Source: Urechis unicinctus (lineage: Eukaryota; Annelida; Polychaeta; Xenopneusta; Urechidae). From it: 64,000 nt of DNA. Position numbers and translations under genes: made by a program. Numbering within the stretch: position 1 is the first letter of the stretch; every line of letters starts with the position of its first letter. The notes below the pieces were generated by a model. The model ran no database searches. It was given only the letters and a program-made list of their open reading frames with translations, and was not told the DNA's origin. The stretch covers positions 22,864,222 through 22,928,221 of the forward strand of contig CM067348.1 of the NCBI GenBank assembly GCA_034190875.2, in the 5' to 3' direction. Shown one piece after another: positions 26,431 to 38,184 of this stretch.

Positions 26431-27462
26431 ACAAATATTCTACTGTTTTATCATTGACACCATACCAATACTATAATTAACGAGACGGGAGGTGGTGGTT
26501 CTTGAATCGACGGCTTGGGAGATGAGGTCGCAGTGGGTTAAGTGGAGGGCGATGATTGAGCGCGTTCCCAGGCATATACCACTATATTCACGCAGGTACT
26601 CTGGCTACCCACAAGCATATGCTCATACATGCTCACAATAACCCTTCTATTATTCCATGCATGTCATCAGCAAAGCAGGTTCAACAAACAATAGGGGCTA
26701 CCTGCTGTACAGATGACCCACTCGACGCATCAGAATAACCAATCGCTCTCCTCCAGAGAGGCGCGCACTCACTTCGGCCACTGTCCCAATATGCCTGACT
26801 AATTGGAATCAATGCCCCCGCCCCCACTCCACCTTTATGAATAAATTTGCTGTTGAACAAGACTAGTGTTGGGGCGATGCATGACAAGATTCCAGAGTAT
26901 GACGTCATAAATTATATCTATTTTTAGCCACGGCACTGGCTAGGAGCCACATATGGCGGAATATGCGGGAGTATAGGTGTTATACATCGTGACGAAGAGA
27001 AGAGCGCGTCAATGATTGGAAACGGAGCATGGCTTAAGTAGATCACCAAGCGTCGGATCGGTTGATCCGCCAGATCGATCATACACGGGTTTTGAAATGA
27101 TCCCTCCCGATATTGACACCTGTCAAGAGCCGTTACCCATCACGCATACGTCACAATATCAGATGATCGTTTTAATCAATGCGATATATTTCCAGAACCA
27201 CACAGGGGACAGTTGACATTGTACAATTGAAACCCAACCTTGGTCGCTCGCTATCACCAACAATATCATGAATGCATCTTACCCACACACGCACTTCGTG
27301 ACCTCTTGACACAAATGTAAGGCACACAGAAACCTCAGTAGGTGAAGACAGGACAACCGTTTAAGCTACTCTGAAAACCCGCAAATAAGCTATCGCTAAT
27401 CTATTGCGAATGGCGTCTATCTTGAATTGATATTATTTTACTTGCTCAAGATGTAATGAAGA

Positions 27463-27486
27463 ATGAGAGAGAGAGAGAGTATGCAA

Positions 27487-27554
<68 letters not shown>

Positions 27555-27588
27555 CATTTGCAATATATAGAAAATACACATATACACA

Positions 27589-27682
<94 letters not shown>
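27463..27682. repeat. (GA)n, (TA)n compound microsatellite
   Basis: Short GA run, then two long TA runs separated by an island of about 40 bp (AATACATTTGCAATATATAG...). Simple repeat. Confidence 0.95.
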
Positions 27683-27684
<2 letters not shown>

Positions 27685-28113
27685 TGCACATCATATGGCG
27701 GTGTTGCCATATCGATTGTACGCGTTTGATCAAACTTCCCTCCTCACATAACACATGCATACGCTGTCTAGCGACATTAAGAAGGTCAATTGAAGGGAAT
27801 CCGTTGAGATTAGCTAAATAATTACTCGGCCTCGCGTGTAGGTCTCACTGATTTACGCAAAAAGCAGACATGGGTATGCTTCACGGGGGCCGCTAGTCCA
27901 AGGTAATGCTTTCTAGGGGGGTGCAAATTGTCAGCAGAGGTTTAAGTAATCAAAGGACGGGGAACGAGAGATTAGCGAGAGCCTACGAGAACCGGTTAAC
28001 GTCCGGTATATGCATCATTAGGTTGGCACCAAAGCGTGCAACCATAGGGTTTTTATTATAAGCGGCTGAAGAGGGCTGGATAAGTCGACAAAAACAATTG
28101 TTGTAGAACTTCA

Positions 28114-28513
28114 TCAACAACACATTTTGCGAGCTTTAATCCTTTCCATTTGGATAGAATTAATTGATATGGTTCCATTGCGATCTATTGAATGGTGAGG
28201 AAGACCGTATTGCTTCATAAATGTCAGTCCCGAACCAAGAACGAAATAAATGTTACAGTAGTTCTGGTCTTTCCATGGGGACAAGTCTCCTATCGTACGT
28301 CTTACAACCAATGAAAATAACTACATCATGCGTGGACACATAGAGTTGGTGAAGCAATTGAACAGCATCGACACGTAACAGCGATTTGTATGGCAACGAC
28401 CCGAATAGGCTCATGAGCATCTTTTCATCTGATGAACGTTTCCAAAAGCCCTTCATCATAGATAATAGCAGGCCACGAACGGAAATAGGCTTCGTCATCA
28501 GACAACGTTTCAT
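28114..28513 (-). other. Two overlapping unrecognised open frames
   Basis: Minus frame 28513-28253 (86 codons; MKRCLMTKPISVRGLL...) overlaps minus frame 28311-28114 (65 codons) in another frame. Composition looks more protein-like than the nearby simple repeats, and a frameshift could join them. I recognise no family, and no splice or promoter evidence supports a gene. It could be a decayed exon, a transposon relic or chance. Confidence 0.15.
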
Positions 28514-28531
28514 TAGAGCTTCGTAAACCAG

Positions 28532-29237
28532 TAGTCTGCGTCCCAGACTCCAGGGGTTCCGCTACGCTTCTCGCCCTGGAGTCCACGACCAGACAAGGTC
28601 TAAAACTGGCGCGTCCGAATATTCATTAGACACGTTCGTTAATCTTCGTGACCAATCAACGCAAAGGTTGTGACCCGGATTGACCTTAATTGCGCGTGTC
28701 TGGCTCATGAAACTGGCTTGGGATACGCACCCTCGGTTTTATGTGACGTCATGTACATTGTGGTCTGCGTCCAATGAGAACACGTTGAATGTCTTCTGGA
28801 GTTATGGGGTGTCCCAAAAGTTTAAATTGGCACCACAACAAGCGTTTTAATCGCTTAGCGGCACGATAGTATGTTTACGTAATAGTCAGTTAAAAAGAAC
28901 CAGTTGTGTGTCTGCTTCTCTCGCCGACTGTGTGATTAACGGTGCCACTCAGCGTGAAACAACAAATCGGGGCGTAGTAGAATGTGTGCCCGGCTCATAA
29001 GAATCACTCGTCCAGTTGGACAAGATCTTCGGAAATTGTAGAACTGACCAATGAGAGACAACGACTCAAAAGTACCCGAGAGTGACCGAGAGACACGGCT
29101 TGTGATTGGAGCATCCCAAATCTGGGATGCCTGTCCAGTTCAAGACATTGAGGTCCCCTAGACCTGAAGGCGAGTCTATTGAATATCAGTAACATGTAAA
29201 CAGCGCCCGCAGCCATCGGGCAAGGGGACCTTGACTA
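28532..29237 (+). mobile_element. TAG...CTA element family 2, long copy (706 bp)
   Basis: Starts TAGTCTGCGTCCCAGACTCC and ends GGGGACCTTGACTA. The 9-mer GTAAACCAG flanks it exactly on both sides (28523-28531 and 29238-29246). Terminal inverted repeat is only TAGTC/GACTA. A 113-bp internally deleted relative lies at 50575-50687. The 70-codon minus frame inside (29216-29004) does not look like a transposase, so it is probably non-autonomous. Confidence 0.85.
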
Positions 29238-29541
29238 GTAAACCAGACTATTAGCCACATTTATGACTACATAGCCTTGGGCTAATTATTTAAAATATTC
29301 CAGATGCGCATATTGTGTAGAGAATGTTCTATCAGCGGAGAAAGGAATGAACTAACGCCGCCCAGGATTGTTTCACCGTGAATGTCGATACTCTTTATGG
29401 TCGAATTGAATGGTGATCGGAAAACGGAGGTTTATTTCTCAATGGGGGTACGGATTCCGTAAACCGCATGTCCAAAACTGTGGTACGGAGTAACTCTGGT
29501 CAACGAGTTACATAAGGTATATGTAACTTATTGCTCTGGTG

Positions 29542-30144
29542 TAGCTCCGGTCGTACGGTATTCCGTAATATGAATATAAACCGTTCTGCTTTAACATTTT
29601 TCGCGCGTCCAAGAAAACGCGTTTGGCTAATGTGCTACATAACGCATCTAGAAAATAACATTTATCAAGAGCTTGTACAAAAAGAAGTCCTAACGCACCA
29701 AAAAACTTAACCCCTCTCGACGCTAATCTTCAAGAAATGCCATCTATATATCATTTCCGAAAAATCGGGATACGATGACCGCCATTTTGGAAAATATTGG
29801 GTCGCGTGATTTCCCGCGATATCCCGCCACCTCGTCCGCATTGCCTTAGCATTAATCGTCGATGGGTCACATCATTCTGAGAATGCGCGATACACGTGGT
29901 CTTGAACTTGAAAAACAAACATGTTGCTGTGTTTCGGACTTTTTACCGCTTCCCAAATTGATCGAACTATAAATAATTACCTTGGATGAAATCCCCCGCC
30001 GAAAAGGGATAAAATTGTCCGAGAACATCATTGCATTCTAAAACTCAATCACTTGGGTATGTTTGGTGTTTGGTAGTTGTCTGAATCGATCTCATTTTTT
30101 TTACATTGAAAGTACGACGCCTACTCAGACGTCTTGTAGGGCTA
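29542..30144 (-). mobile_element. TAG...CTA element family 1, long copy B (603 bp)
   Basis: Reverse orientation relative to 9396-10179: begins TAGCTCCGGTCGTACGG and ends CAGACGTCTTGTAGGGCTA. Flanks GCTCTGGTG (29533-29541) and GGTCTGGTG (30145-30153) match at 8 of 9 positions. Retains the body segment missing from copy A, which defines where the nested insertion there occurred. No transposase visible. Confidence 0.82.
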
Positions 30145-33100
30145 GGTCTGGTGATGTCCAGAGGCTACTGCTGAGCTGGAATTCCAAACAGCTACGTACG
30201 GCGGTGACTATATCGTTGCCCGAATACTAAATGAATTTAACTTTTGGGAACGGAGGTATTTATGCAAGTGTTTGGCGTAGTCAGCAAGCGTGGAGGGACA
30301 CATGCTTTTAGCAGTAACTGAAGATCAAAAGGTCGGTGTTAATTGTTATATTGTCAATAATTTGACGGGTTTGGAATGTTTACTTCCAAGGGCTCTACTT
30401 GCATCACCGGGACTATATCAAGGTTTGGTATTTGAGGGGCGGGGGTTGGGGGGGGGGGGTGGTTGGTTATGACTCCACACTGGTGTCACAGTGGATGACG
30501 ACGCTTATTACGGTTAGTTCATTAAATCTAATTGATAAGGCTGGTCACCATTGAATAAGAATCGTAGCCTCGGGCATGCCACTTGGAGAGCATGCATCTT
30601 CCTTAACAAGAGGTAGTTCACATCAGTCTATCTGCCAACGTCATAAGGTCTTAAAACAACGAGAGTTTGACGTAGATGCTTTAGTTATTAAAAATAGATG
30701 ATAAATATGATGATGATGATGATGATGATGAGGATGGTGGTGATGAGGATGTCAATTATCATGGTGATGATGATGATGACGATGTTGAAGATGATGGAAA
30801 TGAGTAAGACCTCTACCTTCAAAATCATGCTGTTGTCCAGTTTTTTAAAGTTTGTTTTTGTTCTCAAAATAAATGGCGCCGATGCTCACTAGTTTCGCGA
30901 CTTCTACTGGTGAAAACACGCGGACATCTCACCAGTTCTCATCCTACCCGACTACTATGGATTGGCTTAACGGGATCTTGATTGAAGCCGGTTAACAGAA
31001 CAGGATACCGCGAGGCTGGGCAGGTGCCGAAGATAGCGCCGCCCCCCGGGGCGGTTTTTTTAACGTACCCAAGAAATTCGGACAGAAATAATCTGAATGC
31101 ATCTTGACGTCTGAATAGAATCTGGATACAATAATCAAGGCCCCCAGAAGTATTCTAGCCGGACCCTAATGGGTAAGAGAAAGTCCTAGACACCGCTCAA
31201 TATAGCAGTGAAAGGCAAAATCAATGCTTTATAAACAATATATTGTGTTGCTGTGGATGACTTGGGCATTTACGGAAAACAGGGTTGGGTCAGACCGTCT
31301 GACACACGTCCCGAACAACATGGTGGCATCCTTGAAAGAAGGAGTGGACACATCATCGTGGAAGTGACAAGGGAGTGCCCCGCCCCGACGCAATAGAGAA
31401 TGATTATCCTTAAGATATCTGGGGTGGGGGGGGGGAGGGAAGTGTGGGTAATTATGCGCTGTGAGGGATTCTCTCGGGGTCATGGAGAAGGTCGATGAAG
31501 AGGGGTTATTAATACACAGATAAGCGGATAATAAGTACAGATGGTCTAACCCCCCCTACAACAAGCCAACGCAGCCAGCCACCAATGACGTGACAAGGCA
31601 CGTGCCGTCCAATGTGATTTCCTTGCATGCGTCGTTACGCAGAGGCTGGCGACAATCTCTCCTAGCCGCATGGAACCTCGCACTCCAACCCCAATCCATC
31701 CCCAATCTGGCTTACACTAAATCCCGATGACAGGTTAGGCGCTATTCCCTAACAGGGTGTGGTCGGGATGACAAAGGCCATCTAACAATACCCAATGCAA
31801 ACCAAAGGGCAGGGATATCATGGGAAAAGGTAATATACTCTGTGCGTGTTATCCCGTAAATTATGCAAACACGACAGTACACTTATATTGGCTCTTTGAA
31901 GCACAGCGTGCATTCCCTCTGTCAACCCAGAAATAAAACTGTCAATCAGAGGTCGTCATTTATTCATAAGGGAGCATTAAAGCCTACATATGTCCCTGCC
32001 TGATCCAGGAGACCAGTATGTCGTCTTGAGTGCATCATTCAGTACATCATATTTCCATGATCGTAAAAGTAAGATAATTCACGGGGATGCAGTACATTCC
32101 ATTGTTGTCTGCCGTAATTGATCTCTTTAACGATATGTAAGATTCCATCATTCCAGTAATCGTTCGATATAATCGGAAACGAATTCCCCAACACAAAATA
32201 TCACATAACCCGTGAATGTTTAAGCGCAAATCCCCATGGGCTCATGCAGTTCGTGTAAGCTGACAAAGCTAACCCGACCCTTACGACACCAACTCTCTCC
32301 TCACTCTCGGCGTTCCTATGGCATTTGTAGGGAATAATTTCAGCCTCACCAGAGCACGACACAACAGCGCCTATGGAATATGGGGTTCGCGTCGTAGCTC
32401 TACCACATCAATGGACATTAGACAAAAGTCACCGTAAGCACTCTTACTCATCGCTTATGACACTAAACAAAGCTACTGGGATTCCTTGGCCTTTTGGGGG
32501 GACCACCCCTCCACACATCCGATTTTGGAATGTACCTAAAGGCGAAAAGGTGAAGTGAAGTGAACAGGTCGAAATCACCTGACCGAGACACGTGGGACTG
32601 CGTTAGGAGGAATGAAGCTTTCCCTCATTACAAGCTTACTCCGTGGTCGGATTGCCCTCTTGTTTTGACATGCCGCGTGGAGCACCAGCAGTGGTCCAAT
32701 AGTTCACAAGGGGTGGTATAAAAAATAGGTCGTCTATTCAAACTCAGCAGCACAGATAACACGACTCCCAGCTGCCGCCATAGTATAAACCAATAAACTG
32801 GCAATTAATGTGTGACAAAACCCACAGTCCATTAGAGACAGGTTGTATCTGCACCCGGAACCCCGCCCCGGAAAACAGTTACTGTTCCGGCTTAACCTGG
32901 AAGTAGAGGAGGTGTTTTTAATGTAAACAGGCCATAATACACCAAAGACAGTTGATGAAGCCAACAGATGAACACGTTGTCATTCTAATTCTCCATCACT
33001 CCATAACAGGAGATTTGATGAGGCGATTATCGCATCATGATACAAAGACTCGTTGTACACGGGATCATTAAATGAGGGGGCAGATCGTAAGTTATAAACA

Positions 33101-35441
33101 CTGAAGTTTAGGGGCGCCGGGCCGTGGGCGAGGTGGGGATGGGGGGGGGGCAATAAATCCCCTCTCTCTGTTATTGTGATGTGATGGTAAGTCTATTGTG
33201 TAAATACAAATGGAATCACTTGAGCGAGTTAAGCCAGGCGACCTTCCTCCAGTGGCGAAGCAGACACATGGGACATCCGCCTAATTGGGGAAGTAAGCCG
33301 GTGGGACCGGATGCACATTGTAACGGGATGAGAGATGATTAGGGTGACGGCAACGTACAAGTCTAGCAAGTAGCACAGGGACCAAGTGGGAAAATGGTAT
33401 GTGGGTGGGGTGGGGGGAGTGGGTTGAGATATGGAGCATGACAAAGGTGATTGAAGTACTGCTTGGTGAGGTTATTACAGCTATTTTATTTTTCAAACAA
33501 CCTGTGAAAGATGAAAAGACAGCATTTGGAAATATTGGGTCATTTCTTGTAACAATATGGTTGGAGTAGGTATTACTTTGAACTGAACTAGCTTTGATTC
33601 ATGGGAATATCTGCTGAAATAAGGTAGAATTTAAAGTGGAAAGAGGCAGAGTGGCAGAGAAAGTATGGGATGGGGTAGTGGGGTGATGAGGGCAATGGGA
33701 GGAGAGGTGGTTTATGGCAAGTAGTAGGGTGCAATTGATGGGTAATGCACAGACATTTGTCTATGAATGTGAGTCAATGCTTTTGATAGTAAAATTACCT
33801 ATACATCATTTAGGAAAAAGATGTCGTCAATTAAAGTTTCTACTACAACACGCATAAGAGGCACATCAGCTACATACAATTAAGTCTTTACATACATCAG
33901 TCAGTTTATAATGTCCTTAATATCCCAGAGCATGTCCAATCATATTAATTAGTTAGTTGACTATGAGATAGGATGAAAATCCTCGGGGATAAAAGTTGAC
34001 TGTTTAATATAGTAAATGCTAGAAACATGTCAAACTCACGCAAAAACATGTGTTCCATTTCAATAATGATTAAACCCAAAATACTCTGAGGGATTTGATC
34101 ACAGTATAACAAGTAGATGAACATCCAGGTGTGACTTAGCATATCATTCAGTACAGTAAAAGTCAACAATTTACACATAACCTAAGCCTCTAAAAGTCCA
34201 CAAGCACTATAAAAAAATATAAATAAAGACAGGTGACATGAAAATAAACACAATACGCCACTTAAGGGGCTCTACCAAGAACCTGGTTTTGCTATCAACC
34301 AGGGTGAACTTAGTCTGAGGGGACACAGTTCATGTCCTTATAAGTAGTTTACTGTGTATACTACATAGCATAGAAAGACAATTTTTCAACTCATAGCTGC
34401 CAAATAATTTTTTCATTATGGTTATTTCATCAGACACATACTCTTCATTACAATTTATAAAAACTCAATGATTTATATCCTCATTCACAGGAAAAAGCTA
34501 CCATGCATATCACCTGTAAATAACTGAACAGAATACAAGGTGGTCTTTAACTGGCACGGACGGCGTAAGTCTAGGAAGAATATCGCGAAACATTTTGCAG
34601 CAGTTGCTTAAAACAGGACACAACGGTGATCTATTCAAATCATTGAGCAAGGCAAGGTTTTTAAGAATAGGTATCATTCAATGAAAATGTAAATGAGTGT
34701 CGCCTGTCGATCCATAACGTTTGATTTAGCATAGCGCCAGATCCAACGTAAAGACACAGTCACCGGTAGGACAAAATCAACATCCCACACCCAACTTCTC
34801 CAAGTCCGTGATAATAAGAAAGATATCTCGTGTGGTCTATGAAACGCGGTTGAAACAAAAATACGCGCCTCACGAAAGGATCGTTCTAGGACCCTCGGAC
34901 CACCGCAACCTTTAACAAGCATGGATGGCCCCAGTCGAATATATCCCATCAACTCTCATCTCAACTCAAGATTCAGAACAGAATTTGACATCTGACATCT
35001 GGCAAGCCGATCTGAATTCCTAGAGATAGAGTCAATGCATAGGTAATTTTAACGATCGCGACAGTAATATAATATGTGCACCCACCTAATTCCTAATTCT
35101 TCGTTGTAATATACTCTTTCACAATGCGAGATGCGAAACCAGCATGCGATATGGAATCTACTAATGTCCCTGAAGATGTCAAAATAAATTCCTCGCCCGG
35201 TCGCGAGTGCTGTTGATTGTATTGAAGTGGTCACGTGATAGTTTGGGCTAATATATGAGTGACGTCAAAAGGGATACCCTCGTCTTGTGGGGAATTTCTA
35301 CCACACATGGGTTTTGTTTACATCGCCTGCGCATGGACCGACGATGACCACATCGTAATTTTACGTTTGTTGTGACGTCATCTGCGGTCGCATTATGAGC
35401 TCCAGTCCACTGAGATTTTCACTTCCGCAGTTCAGACGGGG
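30145..35441. other. Intergenic, no supported gene
   Basis: Apart from a GAT/ATG trinucleotide tract at about 30695-30790 and G-runs near 30437-30460 and 33133-33150, no repeat array or coding exon could be supported. Short open frames (for example 32373-32558 plus, 34674-34952 minus) have no recognised motif. Confidence 0.5.
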
Positions 35442-35498
35442 TAGCTCCGGTCGCAAGGTATTCTAAATATATACCTACTCAGACGTTTTGTAGGGCTA
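35442..35498 (-). mobile_element. TAG...CTA element family 1, 57-bp micro-copy
   Basis: Consists only of the two element ends: TAGCTCCGGTCGCAAGG joined through a short AT-rich middle to CAGACGTTTTGTAGGGCTA. Flanks CAGACGGGG and CAGAGGGGG match 8 of 9. Internal-deletion derivative, far too short to code. Confidence 0.8.
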
Positions 35499-35907
35499 CA
35501 GAGGGGGAACAAGGTATTCGATCCCACTGTTGGTCTGATGGGCTAATACGGGCATCAAAGTTCCATGGAGTTCACCACCCCATGGATTAATGTCTGATGA
35601 GGGATGCACCACGATTACTTCATAATAGTTCCAAACGACCGAAGTCTTCAACTGCACTAATTACTTATATAATGAAGTAATAATGTGCCTCTCACTCCGT
35701 GCTTACTATTTGTCAATGGCCTTGAAATTGAATAGGTTCCTACATCCATGACGGAGTTCTCGGGATGGTCTTCCATGCTATGACATAATTCCCCAATCCT
35801 AATCCCGTTCGCACACCCTCCTTCTTTGTCTCTTCAAATCAGTCGTCAGATGCCCTGTCCATGTAACAATGTCATTTTATTAACGACCGCAACACCATAA
35901 TAAAGGG

Positions 35908-35960
35908 TAGCCGCGCACGACGGTAACGTAAGTATATATAATAAACGTCGTGCACGGCTA
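35908..35960. mobile_element. TAG...CTA element family 3, 53-bp micro-copy
   Basis: TAGCCGCGCACGACG faces CGTCGTGCACGGCTA, a 15-bp terminal inverted repeat with one mismatch, around an AT-rich centre. Flanks AATAAAGGG (35899-35907) and AATAAAAGG (35961-35969) match 8 of 9. Different sequence from families 1 and 2 but the same TAG...CTA ends and 9-bp duplication. Confidence 0.75.
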
Positions 35961-35969
35961 AATAAAAGG

Positions 35970-38184
35970 GTTGCTTATCCGCAATTTCTGACTATGTGGT
36001 ACTGTGACATGTGTACGCATAATCAAGCTATCGGCGGTTTAAAAAAATAACCTGGGAGGACACCTGATGCGCCCTTTCCATTCTCTTTGTACCTGATTGT
36101 TTTTAGGAGAAAACATGACATCTGGATGTTTGCTGATATAACCTTCATGACCACTCATGAAATAAACACACTCATGGACACATGCCTTGAATTCAAATAA
36201 ATCAAATTTACAACCAATTTGTTTGATGAGTAAATACACTCATATTTTCTTTTTATATTTAGTCTTATTATTTCATTTACATTGGTCAACTAGTCTCTTG
36301 AAATACATACAAAAATATTTCTATATACAGACAAGAATTAAACCAGCACAACATATTGGGGCAACAAGCTGTATTATTCAACTCTTTTCCTTTTTGATTT
36401 TTTAGATTGAGTTTTGGGTATACCAGAGCAAATTCTCTGGCTACTCATTACAAATGCAATTTCTTGCTTAAAATAGCTTCTTAAACTCAAGTTTCACGGT
36501 TGGATCTTTGATGTTGATCTTATTGTTACTGACTGTACCAATTGTGCTTCTACCACTTGAAAGTGCTGAATCTATCATCAAACAAGATTAGTGAGTCTTC
36601 ACCGTTTTATATAGGTTATTCTTGTGAGATTTATGATCAGTCTTACACATTGCCCCAAAGGTTTGTTAAATGAACATCTTGCTTAAAATCTTACTTCGTA
36701 AGCTTCCTATCACCAGGAAATAAACAGTTTGGTCAACATTTGAGGATTCTAAATGAAACCTGATTAGCTTGCCAGATCTATGAAAATATGTCTGTTAATA
36801 AAGTTAAATATGATAGAGAGAAAAAACATGTTTACATACTTTCATTTCAGATGGAAAAAGCATTGTAATGTAAAGCATACTCAAGAAACTCAAGACATTT
36901 ATAATGGATATAGGCCCTGGTGTTTCAATATTCAAATGCATAGTCCTTGAACAGAAACACAAATGCCAGTATTTCAATATCTCATTTTTACATTTATCGA
37001 CATGTATGTACAACAAATTTATTGCAAACAGATGAGTTGCATATAAATACTGAAAGCACATAAAAATGCTGTTTGGAAAACATCACTCAACAGGCCTCGG
37101 ACAGGGATTGTTTTTAGCAAAATGCCGATTATCATATTTAATCAATTTGGCCACAAGAGCAACCTTATGATCGTGGCAGAGTGGGAATACCATTGTTTGA
37201 AACTATTTCATAAGGACAATGAACTCTCCAATCTGATGATATATATAATGAAGATTCCTCCCTGTTGACACTATAAATAATAAACAAGAGCTGCCTTGAA
37301 TTGAGAGATTTTTTTACAATAACAACTAACATCCCCAAGTCGATTATTGGCATTCCTGTACGGAACATTTCATAACTCATAATATACCTGCGACGTCTCC
37401 ATCACACTGGTATGTACTGGAACAGCGCATCTGAAATAGCGTCTGTAACGGATGTGAATGAATCAACAGTTGCTTTGTCTGAGGAAAAGCATGTTGCCCT
37501 GTGCCCGAACAGCAGTCGATGAATGTAATCATCATCACAACTGAAGACTCCTTCATGTCACAACATATCAGAGGAGTAGCTTACAAGGCAGGATACACAT
37601 CCAAGGATAGAAAGCTGACCATCATCATAATGTTCACCAAGCAGAGTTAAAAGTCAACCGGTGTGACATATTTCACCGTCCACTTGGATTGGTTTAAAAT
37701 GGTCACTCAGACAGCTACCTAATTCAGCAAAACCTGACCACAGCTCATTAAGTCTCAACATAGTTTGCTAGTCTAAGAACAAAATAAATGGTACCATTTG
37801 GAAGTTATGATGTTATATACAGTAGTAATATGGGGTCCTTTTGCTGAACTTCTCCTCATGCTGATAACAGAGGAACATATGAAAACATTCCCAGTTGCTG
37901 CTCGTGGTTTCTCTGCACTAGATATGGTTTGACCCTGCAATGACCCCATCACACACACACACACACTCATACATACACACTCCAGACATGTGCACTCACA
38001 TGCGTTCCATCCAGACCGTGACATTGCTTAAGAGAGTTGTATGTGCTTTAATAAGCCAGTCCTCGTTCTGTGGTAAACACATACAGTATAGCCAACAACC
38101 TTGTCCATGGCCCATGTAGGGTTTGCAGCCCCTGATAACAACACAGCACTAATTCACGGCCACGCCACTAGCAGGGGCAGCGTG
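35970..38184. other. 3' flank / possible 3' UTR of SAP130; no other gene
   Basis: AT-rich unique sequence with a (CA)n-like stretch near 37951-37980. An AATAAA hexamer on the minus strand at 37023-37018, 1.16 kb past the SAP130 stop, is the only candidate polyadenylation signal I noted. Assignment as SAP130 3' UTR is inference. Confidence 0.4.

Noticed and set aside
28532-29237. 70-codon minus frame 29004-29216 as a transposase
   Set aside because: Too short, no catalytic motif and no helix-turn-helix; the element is probably non-autonomous.
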